From the NCBI RefSeq assembly GCF_024138395.1, contig NZ_JAMYDU010000001.1:1-64000 (forward strand): a stretch of DNA of 64,000 bases. Reading direction: 5' to 3'. The notes under the pieces were generated by a model that did no database searches, had not been told where the DNA came from, and saw only the letters and a list, made by a program, of their open reading frames with translations. This stretch comes from Pseudomonas mandelii. GTDB lineage: Bacteria > Pseudomonadota > Gammaproteobacteria > Pseudomonadales > Pseudomonadaceae. Below are positions 53,551-62,446 of this stretch, piece by piece; within the stretch, counting starts at the first letter, position 1; each line of letters opens with the position of its first letter. The position numbers and the translations under genes are program-made.

Positions 53551-53607
53551 GACGAGGAGGCCGCGGCAAACCGGAAAATTATTTTTCCGATCGGCCACGG
53601 CCTCGTC
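53551..53607. terminator. Long hairpin between pvdE and fpvA
   Basis: Arms of about 24-27 nt (53551-53577 and 53584-53607) pair imperfectly: GACGAGGAGGCCGCGGC against GCCACGGCCTCGTC, closed by GGAAAA/TTTTCC around a short loop. It directly follows the pvdE stop and precedes the fpvA leader, so it may end or attenuate read-through. Confidence 0.6.
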
Positions 53608-53609
53608 GA

Positions 53610-55259
53610 TTACGCGGGTTGCAGTTCGCTTTTAACCTTGCCGGCTTCCATGCGCACCAGTTGATCTGCCACGTCGAAGTAGCGGTCATCGTGGGAGATG
53701 ACGATGATGGTTTTGCCCAGGCGCTTCAGGTCGGGCAGCAGTTCGGTGTAGAAAATGCGGCGGAAGGTCGGGTCCTGATCGGCGGCCCATTCATCGAACA
53801 CCAGCACCGGCCGTTCTTCGAGCCAGGCATTGACCAATGCCAGGCGTTTGCGCTGGCCGGTGGAAAGATCGGTGGTGCTGAACGCGCCGTCGCGCACGCT
53901 GACCTTGTGCGCGATCTCCAGACGTTCGAGGTAGCGCGTGGCATCCTGCGGCACTTGCCGGTCGCCCTGAATCAGGTCATCGAACAGGTAATAGTCGGCA
54001 AATATCGTAGTGAAGTTTTGTCGGTAGTCATCGCGGTTGAGCGCGGTGATCGGCTGGTCGTTCACGCGGATCTCGCCTTCGGTGGGCGCATAGAGGCCCA
54101 GCAGCAGTTTGATCAGCGTGGTTTTGCCGCAGCCATTTTCACCGACGATGAACACGATGTCGCCTTGCTCGATGCGCAGGTTGACCGGGCCGAGGCGGAA
54201 GGGCTCGCTGCCTTCTACCGGCGGGAAAGCGTAACGCACGTTGCTCAATTCCAGGCTGTGGACCGGGCCGGGTTTGTGGCCCTGATCCTCCAGCAGCAGG
54301 TGCGGCTCGGGGGAGGAAAACTGTTCGCTGAGCTCGGCGATCCGACGAAACGCAATCTGCGCGCGGCTGATGATTGGCAGCGTGCTAACCAAGTGTTCCA
54401 GCGGCCCTTTCATGTACAGCAGCACCAACACAAAACCGCTCATCACGGCTTTGTCGGAACTGGGCCAGAACGATTGCAGGGCCAGCGCCAGGCCGATGAC
54501 CACGAAGAACAGCATCGAGCCGAACGACTTGGCAATGACGAAGGTATTGATCGAGCGGATCTGGGTGTCACAGATTTTCTCGGCGGTTTTCTGGATGCCG
54601 GACACGAACATGCGCTGACGTCGCGGGCGGTGGATGCGCAGTTCCTTGGCCCCTTCGGCGATGGCGTTGTAGTGCTTTTGCAGCTCGTCTTCAGAGTCTC
54701 GCGCCGCGTAAAAACCGCGCATGCCCTTGGCCCGGGCGATGGCCTGGATGGTGGTGCCGATGGCGATAGCGACCAGCATCATCAGAAACATCGGCCACGA
54801 CAGCATGGCCAGATAGCCGAGGCAACCCAGGGTCACGGTCAGGGAAATCGCCAGCGGCGCGAAGGCGAAGGCGAAATCGCTGATGGTGTCCACGTCATGG
54901 GTCAGCACCGGGATCAACCGGTGACTGCGGTAGCGCTCGATCTGGTCGATCGGCGCCGACAGCACTTTCTCCCCCAGTTCTTTGCGCAGCCTGGCGATGA
55001 TGTGCTGACCGACGTAGTTGGTGCCGATGTCAGACAGAATCGAGGTCAGCAGCGCCAGCACGCACAGCCCGGCGAAAATCATCACCACGGTGCGAGTCAG
55101 GCCGTCAGCGGAGTGCAGGGCATTGTTGATGGTCGCCAGCAACACGGTGACGCTCAGGCCACCGATCATGCCGAGCACGATGGACACAGAGACGATCAGC
55201 CGGAAGGGCTTGAGCAGGGCGAACAATTCGTTGATCGCCCCACGCGTTGGCTTGGTCAT
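53610..55259 (-). CDS. pvdE: Pyoverdine ABC exporter PvdE
   Basis: Predicted 549 aa. It has fused membrane and ATPase domains: six transmembrane helices in about 1-320, then the nucleotide-binding domain with Walker A GENGCGKTTLIKLL, signature LSTGQRKRLALV, Walker B VLVFDEWAADQD and the switch His in VISHDDRYFD. PvdE moves the acylated ferribactin precursor from cytoplasm to periplasm. An exact PvdS box lies 55 nt upstream, so pvdE has its own iron-regulated promoter. The downstream gene on the same strand is fpvA. Confidence 0.92.
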   Translation of the reverse strand: MTKPTRGAINELFALLKPFRLIVSVSIVLGMIGGLSVTVLLATINNALHSADGLTRTVVMIFAGLCVLALLTSILSDIGTNYVGQHIIARLRKELGEKVLSAPIDQIERYRSHRLIPVLTHDVDTISDFAFAFAPLAISLTVTLGCLGYLAMLSWPMFLMMLVAIAIGTTIQAIARAKGMRGFYAARDSEDELQKHYNAIAEGAKELRIHRPRRQRMFVSGIQKTAEKICDTQIRSINTFVIAKSFGSMLFFVVIGLALALQSFWPSSDKAVMSGFVLVLLYMKGPLEHLVSTLPIISRAQIAFRRIAELSEQFSSPEPHLLLEDQGHKPGPVHSLELSNVRYAFPPVEGSEPFRLGPVNLRIEQGDIVFIVGENGCGKTTLIKLLLGLYAPTEGEIRVNDQPITALNRDDYRQNFTTIFADYYLFDDLIQGDRQVPQDATRYLERLEIAHKVSVRDGAFSTTDLSTGQRKRLALVNAWLEERPVLVFDEWAADQDPTFRRIFYTELLPDLKRLGKTIIVISHDDRYFDVADQLVRMEAGKVKSELQPA

Positions 55260-55313
55260 GGAGGATTCCTGCTTCGGTGCGGAGTGCGGAGGGAGTGCCG
55301 GTACTTAAGGAAA

Positions 55314-55337
55314 ACGAATGGTTGCGGACTTTATTTA
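55314..55337 (-). promoter_or_regulatory. Iron-starvation (PvdS) box of pvdE
   Basis: On the minus strand: TAAAT, 16 nt, CGTTTTCC, an exact consensus spacing, 55 nt before the pvdE ATG. Confidence 0.85.
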
Positions 55338-55362
55338 AACGGCGGCAAAGGGTAATGCCGGT

Positions 55363-55493
55363 GTAGCAGCTGGCGCAGCCTGCGTTCGGCTGCGCAGCAG
55401 TCGTAAAACCAGAGGTTGCGGTGCGTCAGGCGGACCGTGTCAGCCGGATTTGCGACTGCTGCGCAGCCGAACGCAGGCTGCGCCAGCTGCTAC
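55363..55493. repeat. Perfect 41-nt inverted repeat (REP doublet)
   Basis: Arms 55363-55403 and 55453-55493 are exact reverse complements (GTAGCAGCTGGCGCAGCCTG...). They are the same family as the array at 21561-21813. It lies between the pvdO 3' end and the pvdE promoter and may insulate the two. Confidence 0.9.
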
Positions 55494-55517
55494 AGGAGTG
55501 TGTGAGCTCGAAAGGAT

Positions 55518-56405
55518 TCAGAGCTCACGCACTACGCGAAACCCCAGCCAGTCGCCGCTGCTGGTGGGCAGGCTGCTGTTGCGATTGCCGGAGCGGGAAA
55601 ACACCGGCGCTTCGCCCCAGTCGTTGCCGCGCATGACATGGCGTTTGCAGTTCTGCTCCAGCCACGGGCTGCCGTCGCTGGGCACGCCGACATAGTCTTC
55701 GCGGTAGCAGTCGGCGACCCACTCATAAACGTTGCCGTGCATGTCGAACACACCAAAGGCGTTAGCCGGGAAGGTGCCGACCGGGGAGGTGAAGTTGTAG
55801 CCATCGGCGGCACCGTAGGTGTTGGCGTTTTTGGAGATCTGGTAGTCGGCGCCTTCATCGAACGCAAACGGGAAAGATCCGGTGCTGCCGGCGCGGGCGG
55901 CGTACTCACGGATCGACTCGCTAGGCATGCGATAGGCATGACCGGTTTTCTTCGACAGCCAGGCGATGTAACCCTCGGCTTCGGCCACGTTCATGCACAC
56001 GGCCGGGTGACGCGCGGTCTGTTTGAAGCTGGGTTTGCCGGCGGTGCAGCGACGTCCCGGGCGATCATCGAAGTCGGCGGGGGTGTTGCCGGTGGCGCGC
56101 ACGTACGCATCCCATTCGCCGGCCAGTACCTGGAAGCGGCTGATGGCGAAAGGGCGGGTGAAGGTCACTTCATGCAGCGGACCTTCATCGGGCTGGTGGC
56201 CGACTTCATCCTCTGGCGTGCCCATGGTGTAGCTACCGGCGGGCAGCACGACCATTTCCGGACAGTCCTTGCAGTCCTTGAACACTTTGCCTGGGGCAGG
56301 CGTGTTCGCGGCCTGGGCGGCGCCGGGCAGCAGGCCGGCGAGCAGTGCGGTCAGTGCCAGGGCCGATAGGGTTCGCAGGGAAAAGGGCATAGGGAGCGTT
56401 TTCAT
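55518..56405 (-). CDS. pvdO: Pyoverdine maturation protein PvdO (FGE-sulfatase fold)
   Basis: Predicted 295 aa, periplasmic. The signal peptide is about 1-32 (hydrophobic LALTALLAGLLP, AQA cleavage). The rest is a formylglycine-generating-enzyme-like domain: MVVLPAGSYTMGTPEDEVGH, RPFAISRFQVLAGEWDAYV, FGVFDMHGNVYEWVADCY and a C-terminal WLGFRVVREL. PvdO is needed for oxidation of dihydropyoverdine to pyoverdine in the periplasm. It follows pvdN by 43 nt on the same strand, forming pvdM-pvdN-pvdO. Confidence 0.9.
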   Translation of the reverse strand: MKTLPMPFSLRTLSALALTALLAGLLPGAAQAANTPAPGKVFKDCKDCPEMVVLPAGSYTMGTPEDEVGHQPDEGPLHEVTFTRPFAISRFQVLAGEWDAYVRATGNTPADFDDRPGRRCTAGKPSFKQTARHPAVCMNVAEAEGYIAWLSKKTGHAYRMPSESIREYAARAGSTGSFPFAFDEGADYQISKNANTYGAADGYNFTSPVGTFPANAFGVFDMHGNVYEWVADCYREDYVGVPSDGSPWLEQNCKRHVMRGNDWGEAPVFSRSGNRNSSLPTSSGDWLGFRVVREL

Positions 56406-56448
56406 AAGTCGTCTCGGTTAAAGGAAAACGGTGCTTCGGAGCGGAGGT

Positions 56449-57735
56449 TCACGCGGAGCGCTTTTTTCCCAGCACGTCGATAAAACGCTCCACATCGGCT
56501 TCGGTATTGAGCAGTCCCGGTGCGGTGCGGATCACCGGGCCGGCGTCGCGGCTGACTGCATCGCTGACAATCCGGTTTTGCATCAGGTGAGCCGCCACGG
56601 CATCGCCGTCCTGACCCTTGACCCGGAAGAAGCTGAACCCCGCCGAAAACTTCGGATCGACCGGGGTGACCAGTTCGACGCCCGGTTGCTCCAGCAAGCG
56701 CTGTTTCAAGTAGCTGTTGAGCTGATGGATGCGCGCCTGGACGTCGGCCTTGCCCAGTTCCAGGTGCAATTTGAATGCTTCGTCCACGGCCCAGCGATGT
56801 TCGAAAGCGTGATAGCCGCCCGGGGACATGGTGGTGGAAAAGGTCGTCGCTTCGGAGAAGGTCGGCACGCTCGGGCTTACATATTTCAGCGCTTCGCTGC
56901 GGCTGCAAACGATGCCGGTGCCGCGGGGGCCGAACATCCATTTGTGGGTGCCGGCAATGAAAAAGTCGCAGTTCATCGCCGGGAAACTCAGGTCTTCGAC
57001 GCCGAAACCGTGCACGCCATCGACCACGTAAACGATCCGGTCCTTGTCGTCGCGCTGGCGATTGTGTTCATCGACGAGACCGGCGATGTCGCTGATCGGC
57101 AGCTTCACGCCACTGCCCGAGTGCACCCACGTCATGCCGAGCACGCGGGTCTCGGGGCGGATGTTGCGGTTGATGGTCTCCAGCACCTGGTCGGCCGAGA
57201 TCGACTGTGGCTGCTCGAACAACTGAATCTTGCGCACCCGGGTGCCATCGCGCTGGTTGCGAAAATGCAGGATGTTGTTCGTGGAGTAATGCTCATGAAC
57301 GGTGGTGAGGATTTCCTGATCGGGGCGCACCTGCACGCCGCCATAAATCATCGCCAGGCCTTCGGTGGTGCTGCCGGTGAGGGCGATCTGTGTCGGTTTG
57401 GCCTGCAAATATCGACCGGCCCAGAGCCGCACGTTTTCTTCGCGCTGATGGGTCACGCCGTGGTCCCAGTCCATCGCGAGCCCGGGATTCAGATCGAGAG
57501 CGGCGCGGTGACGGGCGATGGCCTCGCGCACGGGTTTGGGGTGGGAGGTCACCAGGAAGTTGGCGAAGTGGATGTAATTCGGGTCCTGATCAAACAACTG
57601 ACGCAATTGCGCCCATTTGTCCCGGGGCAGGGTTTGCATCTGCGCGGCGGCGACCGGTGAGCCGAGGCTGGCACCCAACGGCAGGCCAGCGGCGAGGATC
57701 CCGGCCTGTTTCAGAAAAGTCCGACGGTCACTCAT
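56449..57735 (-). CDS. pvdN: PLP-dependent periplasmic enzyme PvdN
   Basis: Predicted 428 aa. It has a Tat signal at the N-terminus (SDRRTFLKQAGILAAGLPLG) and then a class V aminotransferase fold: LTGSTTEGLAMIYGG, VDGVHGFGVEDL, and the Schiff-base lysine in FIAGTHKWMFGPRGTGIV. PvdN converts the glutamyl side chain attached to the pyoverdine chromophore to succinamide. Its ATG overlaps the pvdM stop by 4 nt (ATGA), so the two are translationally coupled. Confidence 0.92.
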   Translation of the reverse strand: MSDRRTFLKQAGILAAGLPLGASLGSPVAAAQMQTLPRDKWAQLRQLFDQDPNYIHFANFLVTSHPKPVREAIARHRAALDLNPGLAMDWDHGVTHQREENVRLWAGRYLQAKPTQIALTGSTTEGLAMIYGGVQVRPDQEILTTVHEHYSTNNILHFRNQRDGTRVRKIQLFEQPQSISADQVLETINRNIRPETRVLGMTWVHSGSGVKLPISDIAGLVDEHNRQRDDKDRIVYVVDGVHGFGVEDLSFPAMNCDFFIAGTHKWMFGPRGTGIVCSRSEALKYVSPSVPTFSEATTFSTTMSPGGYHAFEHRWAVDEAFKLHLELGKADVQARIHQLNSYLKQRLLEQPGVELVTPVDPKFSAGFSFFRVKGQDGDAVAAHLMQNRIVSDAVSRDAGPVIRTAPGLLNTEADVERFIDVLGKKRSA

Positions 57736-59102
57736 GGCTTTACCGTTTCCTGGCGAGAAATCAGCGTGGGCTTCGCGGCTTTTTGCACCTGTTCCCAGAC
57801 CCGCAGGAAGTTACCGCCCCAGAGCTTGGCGATGTCGGCTTCGGAATAACCGCGCTGGATCAGTTCGGCGGTGACGTTGCGGATTTCGCCGACATTTTCC
57901 CAGCCCTTGATGCCGCCGCCGTCATTGAAGTCCGAAGCGATGCCGACGTGGTCGATGCCGACCTTGCGCACGGTGTAGTCGATGGCATCGCCGAGGTCCT
58001 TGAGCGTGGCCTTGGGTTCTTCCTCAAGAATGGCGTACAGACCGCTGGCGTATTGACCAAGCTTCTGTTCGGACCAGGCGGTGATGATCGGGTCGCCGGG
58101 CATCAGCGCCATCGCCAGGTTGGGCAATGGCGGCAGATCGAAACGCGTGCGCAGGGCGTTGAGTTTGTCCTGTGTGCCTTGGGTCAGCGGTTTGAGGTAT
58201 TGCGAGAAACCGACCACCTGCACCACGCCGCCGCTGTTCTTGATCAGCTGCAACTCTTTGTCGCTGAGGTTGCGCGGGATGTCCACCGAAGCCCGTGGCG
58301 CCGAGTGCGAGGCCACCATCGGCGTGCGGCTCAGTTGCGCCACTTGCTCCAGGCCTTTGGTCGACATCTGCGACACATCAATGATCACGCCCAAATCGTT
58401 GAGGCGCTGCACCGCTTGTTTGCCGATGTCCGACAGCCCATCGAGGGCATCGGGGGAGTCGTTGAAAAACGGCAGCGGTCGTGACGAGTCGGCCCAGCTG
58501 TTGTTGCCGATGTAGCTGAAGCCGAACATGCGCATGCCGCGAGCAGCCCACAGGTCCAGTTTGCTCAGGTCATTGCCCAGCGGGTAGGCGTTGAGCATGC
58601 TGATGAAAATCGCAAACTTGCCCTCGCCGTGCAGGCGTCGGAAGTCGTCGGGGGTGTAGGCGATGCCGACCTGATTGGGAAAGTCGCGCACCAGACCGGA
58701 GATGATTTTGTAGCGCACTTCCTGCTGGTTGCGCGCTTCTTCGACGAAACCGTCAGTGGGCCTGTGCGGCGCGTTCGGGCCGTTCCACATTTCCGGCCAG
58801 CCAAAGACCGTCAGGGCCGCGCCGGACAGTCGGCCACGGTTGGCCTTGATCAAATCGAACTGGCCGGAACCGTCCTTGTCGGCCTCATTGCCGTGGGCGC
58901 CGAAACTCAGGGGGACGGTGATGTGGCTGTCGAAGGAAAGGATCCGCCCCTGCAGTTCGGTGGCCTGTTTCATGACCTTGACCGGGTAGCCGGGGTTGTC
59001 CTTGAACCAATGATCCCAGACCAGCCAGCCTGCGCCGGCACTGATCGCCAAGGCCAGTGGCAGGCCGAGGTACAGCGCTTTTTTCGAACGTGTTTTTTTC
59101 AT
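57732..59102 (-). CDS. pvdM: Dipeptidase-like pyoverdine maturation protein PvdM
   Basis: Predicted 456 aa from ATG 59102; an ATG two codons upstream lacks room for an RBS. The much longer in-frame extension runs antisense through pvdP and is not real. A hydrophobic segment (about 9-28; YLGLPLALAISAGAGWLVW) exports or anchors it in the periplasm. The rest is the membrane dipeptidase (M19) fold: LSFDSHITVPLSF, IDVSQMSTKGLEQV, MVASHSAPRAS, HVGIASDFNDGGG and LWGGNFLRVW. PvdM is required for periplasmic pyoverdine maturation. A PvdS box lies 64 nt upstream, driving pvdMNO. Confidence 0.9.
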   Translation of the reverse strand: MKKTRSKKALYLGLPLALAISAGAGWLVWDHWFKDNPGYPVKVMKQATELQGRILSFDSHITVPLSFGAHGNEADKDGSGQFDLIKANRGRLSGAALTVFGWPEMWNGPNAPHRPTDGFVEEARNQQEVRYKIISGLVRDFPNQVGIAYTPDDFRRLHGEGKFAIFISMLNAYPLGNDLSKLDLWAARGMRMFGFSYIGNNSWADSSRPLPFFNDSPDALDGLSDIGKQAVQRLNDLGVIIDVSQMSTKGLEQVAQLSRTPMVASHSAPRASVDIPRNLSDKELQLIKNSGGVVQVVGFSQYLKPLTQGTQDKLNALRTRFDLPPLPNLAMALMPGDPIITAWSEQKLGQYASGLYAILEEEPKATLKDLGDAIDYTVRKVGIDHVGIASDFNDGGGIKGWENVGEIRNVTAELIQRGYSEADIAKLWGGNFLRVWEQVQKAAKPTLISRQETVKP

Positions 59103-59165
59103 CGCCATCTCAGTCAGGTTCGCCGCCCCGGTGCAGGCGCAGGGGCCTTTGCTATCTGGGAAGAA

Positions 59166-59189
59166 CGAGTGACCGGCACAGGAATTTAG
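59166..59189 (-). promoter_or_regulatory. Iron-starvation (PvdS) box of pvdMNO
   Basis: The minus strand reads TAAAT, 16 nt, CGTTCTTC, an exact match, 64 nt before the pvdM start. It is back-to-back with the pvdP box. Confidence 0.85.
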
Positions 59190-59193
59190 GTAG

Positions 59194-59231
59194 CCCCGAA
59201 AAGATCGCAGCCTTCGGCAGCTCCTACACGG
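59194..59231. repeat. Solitary REP unit in the pvdM-pvdP promoter region
   Basis: CCCGAAAAGATCGCAGCCTT followed by CGGCAGCTCCTACACGGG is the same unit as the pair at 60938-61045. It lies between the two divergent PvdS boxes. Confidence 0.65.
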
Positions 59232-59240
59232 GACCGCATT

Positions 59241-59264
59241 TAAATTTGTAGAGGCAACAAACGT
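59241..59264 (+). promoter_or_regulatory. Iron-starvation (PvdS) box of pvdP
   Basis: An exact TAAAT-N16-CGTTCTAG lies 45 nt before the pvdP ATG. Confidence 0.85.
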
Positions 59265-59309
59265 TCTAGCTTGGATAAAGCCTGCTTCAGGGCTGACACA
59301 GGTAGGGCA

Positions 59310-60935
59310 ATGACGATTTCTCGACGCTGGTTCATGGCGGGCCTGGCGCTCACGAGCGCTGCGGTGCCTGCCGCTTTTTATGCACATCGTGAGCTGACCC
59401 GGGAAAAGGAACCGATCACGCCGGGGGAGGCCACGGTCGACCTGGCCAGCACCGCCGGCCAGCAACTGGCCGACAGCTTGCGCGGAATCTGGGACATTCG
59501 TTTTGTCGGCAGCGATGCCGGGCTTGATGGTTTGCCGCAGGACGGGCTGGAGCTGTTTCTCGACATCGCCCATCGCGGGCGCGGGTTGCGCGGTTGCCTG
59601 GACACCGGCACTCACCTGCGCGGGGAAGGCCAGCCGTGCTATCAGGTCATCGGCGATCTGGCGCCGGCCAAGGGCGCCGAACTGTACTGGCGACTGATGC
59701 GCACCGACGCCCCGCTGGTGGCGCCGATGTATGAATTCAAGGCAAAACTCGACGAAGTCTGGGCGGCGTTCGGCAATGCCGGCAGCGGCACGTTCAGCGG
59801 CCAGGTGCTGAGCCTGAATCGCCCGTTGGGTTTGCCCGAACTCGACAATCGCTTTATCGCCATCAAGCGCCGGTTTCCCGAAGCGCGGGAGCGAACTGCC
59901 CTCAATCCGGCGTTTCTGGCGTGGCTGGTGTCCCCCGAACATCGATTGTTTCATCAGCTCTGGCACGCGTCCCGGGACAAATGGCACAAGCTCTCGGAGA
60001 AAAAACGCGAGGCGTTGCGCGGTATCGGCTGGCAACCCGGCCCACGGGACAAGGAGCGTGATGCCCGCGGGCCGCGCAAGGACCGCAACGGTTCGGGCAT
60101 CGATTTTTTCTTCATGCACCGGCACATGCTCGGCATCGCCCGGTCCATGCAGGATTTGCCTTCATGGCCGGCGTTCCCCTTGCCGCAGCCGGAACTCGAG
60201 CGCGATCGCCAGGGCTTCGCGCGCTATTTCGACAATCACGATGGCAATGCCTTGCCGCCGACCTGGTTGACCGAGGGCGACGACGAATACACCAAGTGGG
60301 TCAGTGACATCAAAGCCGCAGAGACCTATCACAGCAACTTCCAGGTCTGGGAATCGCAGTACCGGGATCCGCGTTACCTGTCGAAACTGACCCTCGGCCA
60401 GTTCGGCTCGGAGGTCGAGCTGGGCTTGCACGATTGGCTGCACATGCGCTGGGCGTCGGTGGCCCGGGATCCGTCCAATGAGATACCGGTGCCGATGGCC
60501 CGGGATCAGGCCGACTTTGCGGCGCGCTGGTATGCCCCGGAAAACGACTTTCTCGGCGATCCGTTTTCGTCCCACGTCAACCCGGTGTTCTGGCGTTTCC
60601 ACGGCTGGATCGACGATCGCATCGAAGACTGGTTCCGCGCCCATGAGCGTTTTCACCCCGGCGAACTGAGCCGCCTGGAAGTCAACGGCGTGCCATGGTT
60701 TGCGCCGGGGCGTTGGGTGGAAGTCGGCGATCCGTGGCTCGGCCCGGACACCCACGGTTGCAGCACGACCCCGGGCCTGCAAACGGGGCGCTCGGTGGAA
60801 ATGGACCCCGAAACCATGAAGCTGGCGTTGCGCATCACCTTTGGCGATGAAGACAACATGAGTGACCTGTTGCGCAAAGTGCCGCGACGGCCGTGGTATG
60901 CGCGGCATTTGAAGGTCAAGGGATGGCAGTTGTAA
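59310..60935 (+). CDS. pvdP: Pyoverdine tyrosinase PvdP
   Basis: Predicted 541 aa from ATG 59310 (AGGTAGGG upstream); an in-frame start at 59271 would precede the Tat motif by 13 residues and overlap the promoter. The N-terminus is a Tat signal (ISRRWFMAGLALTSAAVPAA). An N-terminal beta-barrel domain precedes the tyrosinase domain with paired histidine copper sites, visible as FFFMHRHMLGIA, LHDWLHMRWAS and SHVNPVFWRFHGWIDDRIEDW. PvdP oxidises and cyclises the D-Tyr-Dab unit of ferribactin to the dihydropyoverdine chromophore in the periplasm. It is transcribed divergently from pvdMNO. Confidence 0.93.
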   Translation: MTISRRWFMAGLALTSAAVPAAFYAHRELTREKEPITPGEATVDLASTAGQQLADSLRGIWDIRFVGSDAGLDGLPQDGLELFLDIAHRGRGLRGCLDTGTHLRGEGQPCYQVIGDLAPAKGAELYWRLMRTDAPLVAPMYEFKAKLDEVWAAFGNAGSGTFSGQVLSLNRPLGLPELDNRFIAIKRRFPEARERTALNPAFLAWLVSPEHRLFHQLWHASRDKWHKLSEKKREALRGIGWQPGPRDKERDARGPRKDRNGSGIDFFFMHRHMLGIARSMQDLPSWPAFPLPQPELERDRQGFARYFDNHDGNALPPTWLTEGDDEYTKWVSDIKAAETYHSNFQVWESQYRDPRYLSKLTLGQFGSEVELGLHDWLHMRWASVARDPSNEIPVPMARDQADFAARWYAPENDFLGDPFSSHVNPVFWRFHGWIDDRIEDWFRAHERFHPGELSRLEVNGVPWFAPGRWVEVGDPWLGPDTHGCSTTPGLQTGRSVEMDPETMKLALRITFGDEDNMSDLLRKVPRRPWYARHLKVKGWQL

Positions 60936-60937
60936 AC

Positions 60938-61045
60938 CCCGAAAGATCGCAGCCTTCGGCAGCTCCTACAGGATCGATGTTCATTCGCAATATTTCGGCG
61001 AACATCAATCCCTGTAGGAGCTGCCGAAGGCCGCGATCTTTTGAT
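60938..61045. repeat. REP doublet between convergent pvdP and opmQ
   Basis: CCGAAAGATCGCAGCCTTCGGCAGCTCCTACAG at the left is inverted at about 61010-61042 (CTGTAGGAGCTGCCGAAGGC...). A second dyad, GATGTTCATTCGC...GCGAACATC, lies inside. The structure fills the gap and may terminate both genes. Confidence 0.85.
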
Positions 61046-61047
61046 CT

Positions 61048-62439
61048 TCAAATAAGCCACCCCCCACCCAACGCCTTGTACAGCGCAATACTGGCCTGCA
61101 ACCGCGACAATCTCAGCTGCACATTCATATCCTGGGCGGCATACAGCGCGCGCTGGGTTTGCAGCACCGTGAGCAAGTCTTCAGCGCCCGCCTGGTAGCG
61201 GCTCTGGGCGATGTCGAAAGCGGTCTGCGCCTGGCTCAGTTCTTCCCCTTGCCACTGACGTTGTTCGTCCAGCCCATGAATACTGTTGAGGGCTTTTTCC
61301 ACATCGGCGAAGCCATTGATGATTGCCCCGCGATAGGTTTCCAGCAATTCCTGTTGGCGTGCCGTGGCTTTGTCGCGGGTGGCGCTGAGGCGACCATTGT
61401 TGAAGACCGGCGCTACCAGCCCCGAGGACAGGTTGTAAAAAGTCGTGCGCAACAGGTCCGAAGCCAGGTCGGCGCCGGTGCCCAGGCTGGCGGTGAGCGT
61501 CAGGGTGGGCAACATCGCCGCGCGGGCGACGGTCACATCCGCCTGGGCGGCGGCGAGTTTGGCTTCGGCGCTGGCGATGTCCGGACGACGACTCAACAGT
61601 TCACTGGGCACGCCGCTGGCAATCTGCGGCCAGTGCAATTGATCGAACGGTTGCTCCGTCAGCGTCAGTGCCTGCACCGGTTGGCCGAGCAGGGCGGCGA
61701 GGGTGATTCGCGCTTCCCGCGCCTGTTGCTGCACCAGCGGCAGTTTGCGTTGCTGTTCGGCCACCAGGCTTTTTTGCTGAGCCAGTTCCAGTGCGGTGGC
61801 GCTGCCGGCGTCGTAGCGGGTCTGCACTAATCGCAGCACGCTTTGGGCGTTGGCCAGGTTCAGCTCGGCGATCCGTTGCTGTTCACGCAACGACAAGGCC
61901 TGGGTGTAGCTGTTGGCCACGCCGCTTTGCAAGGTCAGCTCCACGGTGGCCCGATCGAACTCGCTGGCCTGCAAGCCGAGCAGGGCGCTGTCCCGGGCCG
62001 CCCGTTTGCTGCCCCAGAAATCGATTTCGTAACTGGCGCTCAGTTCCGCGTCGTAATAATTCAGCGAGCGATTATCGGGGCTGACGTCCAGTTGGCTGTA
62101 GCCCTTGCCATGCAGCAAGCGTTGGCGATTGGCGTTGAGGCCAGCCTTGAGTTCGGGCAGCAGCGGCGCACCGGCGATGATGGCGCTGGCCTGGGCCTGC
62201 TGAACCCGGGCGACAGCGGCGGCCAGGTCGTGACTGCCCACGCTAGCCTGTTCGATCAGGCGATTCAGTTGTGGGCTGCCGAACTGCATCCACCATTGCC
62301 GGTTGCTGTGTGCGGCGGCCGCGGTGTTCGGCGATTGCCAGGCGGCGGGTGGTTGCAGGCCGCTGTCGGGGCGCGGCGCAGGGTTGCTGCAGGCGGCCAG
62401 CAACAGGCTGGCGGCCAGAAGAGTCAGGGGCACTTTCAT
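61048..62439 (-). CDS. opmQ: Outer-membrane efflux channel OpmQ of the PvdRT-OpmQ pump
   Basis: Predicted 463 aa from ATG 62439, 7 nt after the pvdT stop; the longer in-frame start lies inside pvdT. It is a NodT-type outer-membrane factor: a lipoprotein signal with lipobox LLAACSN (Cys about 15), then two OEP/TolC repeats. Typical motifs are QWWMQFGSPQLNRLIEQA, SYEIDFWGSKRAARDS and GVPSELLSRRPDIASAEAKL. With PvdR and PvdT it exports pyoverdine, including recycled molecules, from the periplasm. The convergent 3' end faces pvdP. Confidence 0.9.
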   Translation of the reverse strand: MKVPLTLLAASLLLAACSNPAPRPDSGLQPPAAWQSPNTAAAAHSNRQWWMQFGSPQLNRLIEQASVGSHDLAAAVARVQQAQASAIIAGAPLLPELKAGLNANRQRLLHGKGYSQLDVSPDNRSLNYYDAELSASYEIDFWGSKRAARDSALLGLQASEFDRATVELTLQSGVANSYTQALSLREQQRIAELNLANAQSVLRLVQTRYDAGSATALELAQQKSLVAEQQRKLPLVQQQAREARITLAALLGQPVQALTLTEQPFDQLHWPQIASGVPSELLSRRPDIASAEAKLAAAQADVTVARAAMLPTLTLTASLGTGADLASDLLRTTFYNLSSGLVAPVFNNGRLSATRDKATARQQELLETYRGAIINGFADVEKALNSIHGLDEQRQWQGEELSQAQTAFDIAQSRYQAGAEDLLTVLQTQRALYAAQDMNVQLRLSRLQASIALYKALGGGWLI

Positions 62440-62446
62440 AGGTCGA

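Noticed and set aside
53551..53610. PvdS box upstream of fpvA
   Set aside because: The closest candidates (TAATT in the hairpin) have no CGT at 16 or 17 nt.
53619..55355. 578-codon plus-strand frame opposite pvdE
   Set aside because: Shadow frame; pvdE on the other strand has all ABC motifs and a PvdS box.
59103..60125. N-terminal extension of pvdM to 797 aa
   Set aside because: The extension runs antisense through pvdP. The signal segment and PvdS box fit the start at 59102.
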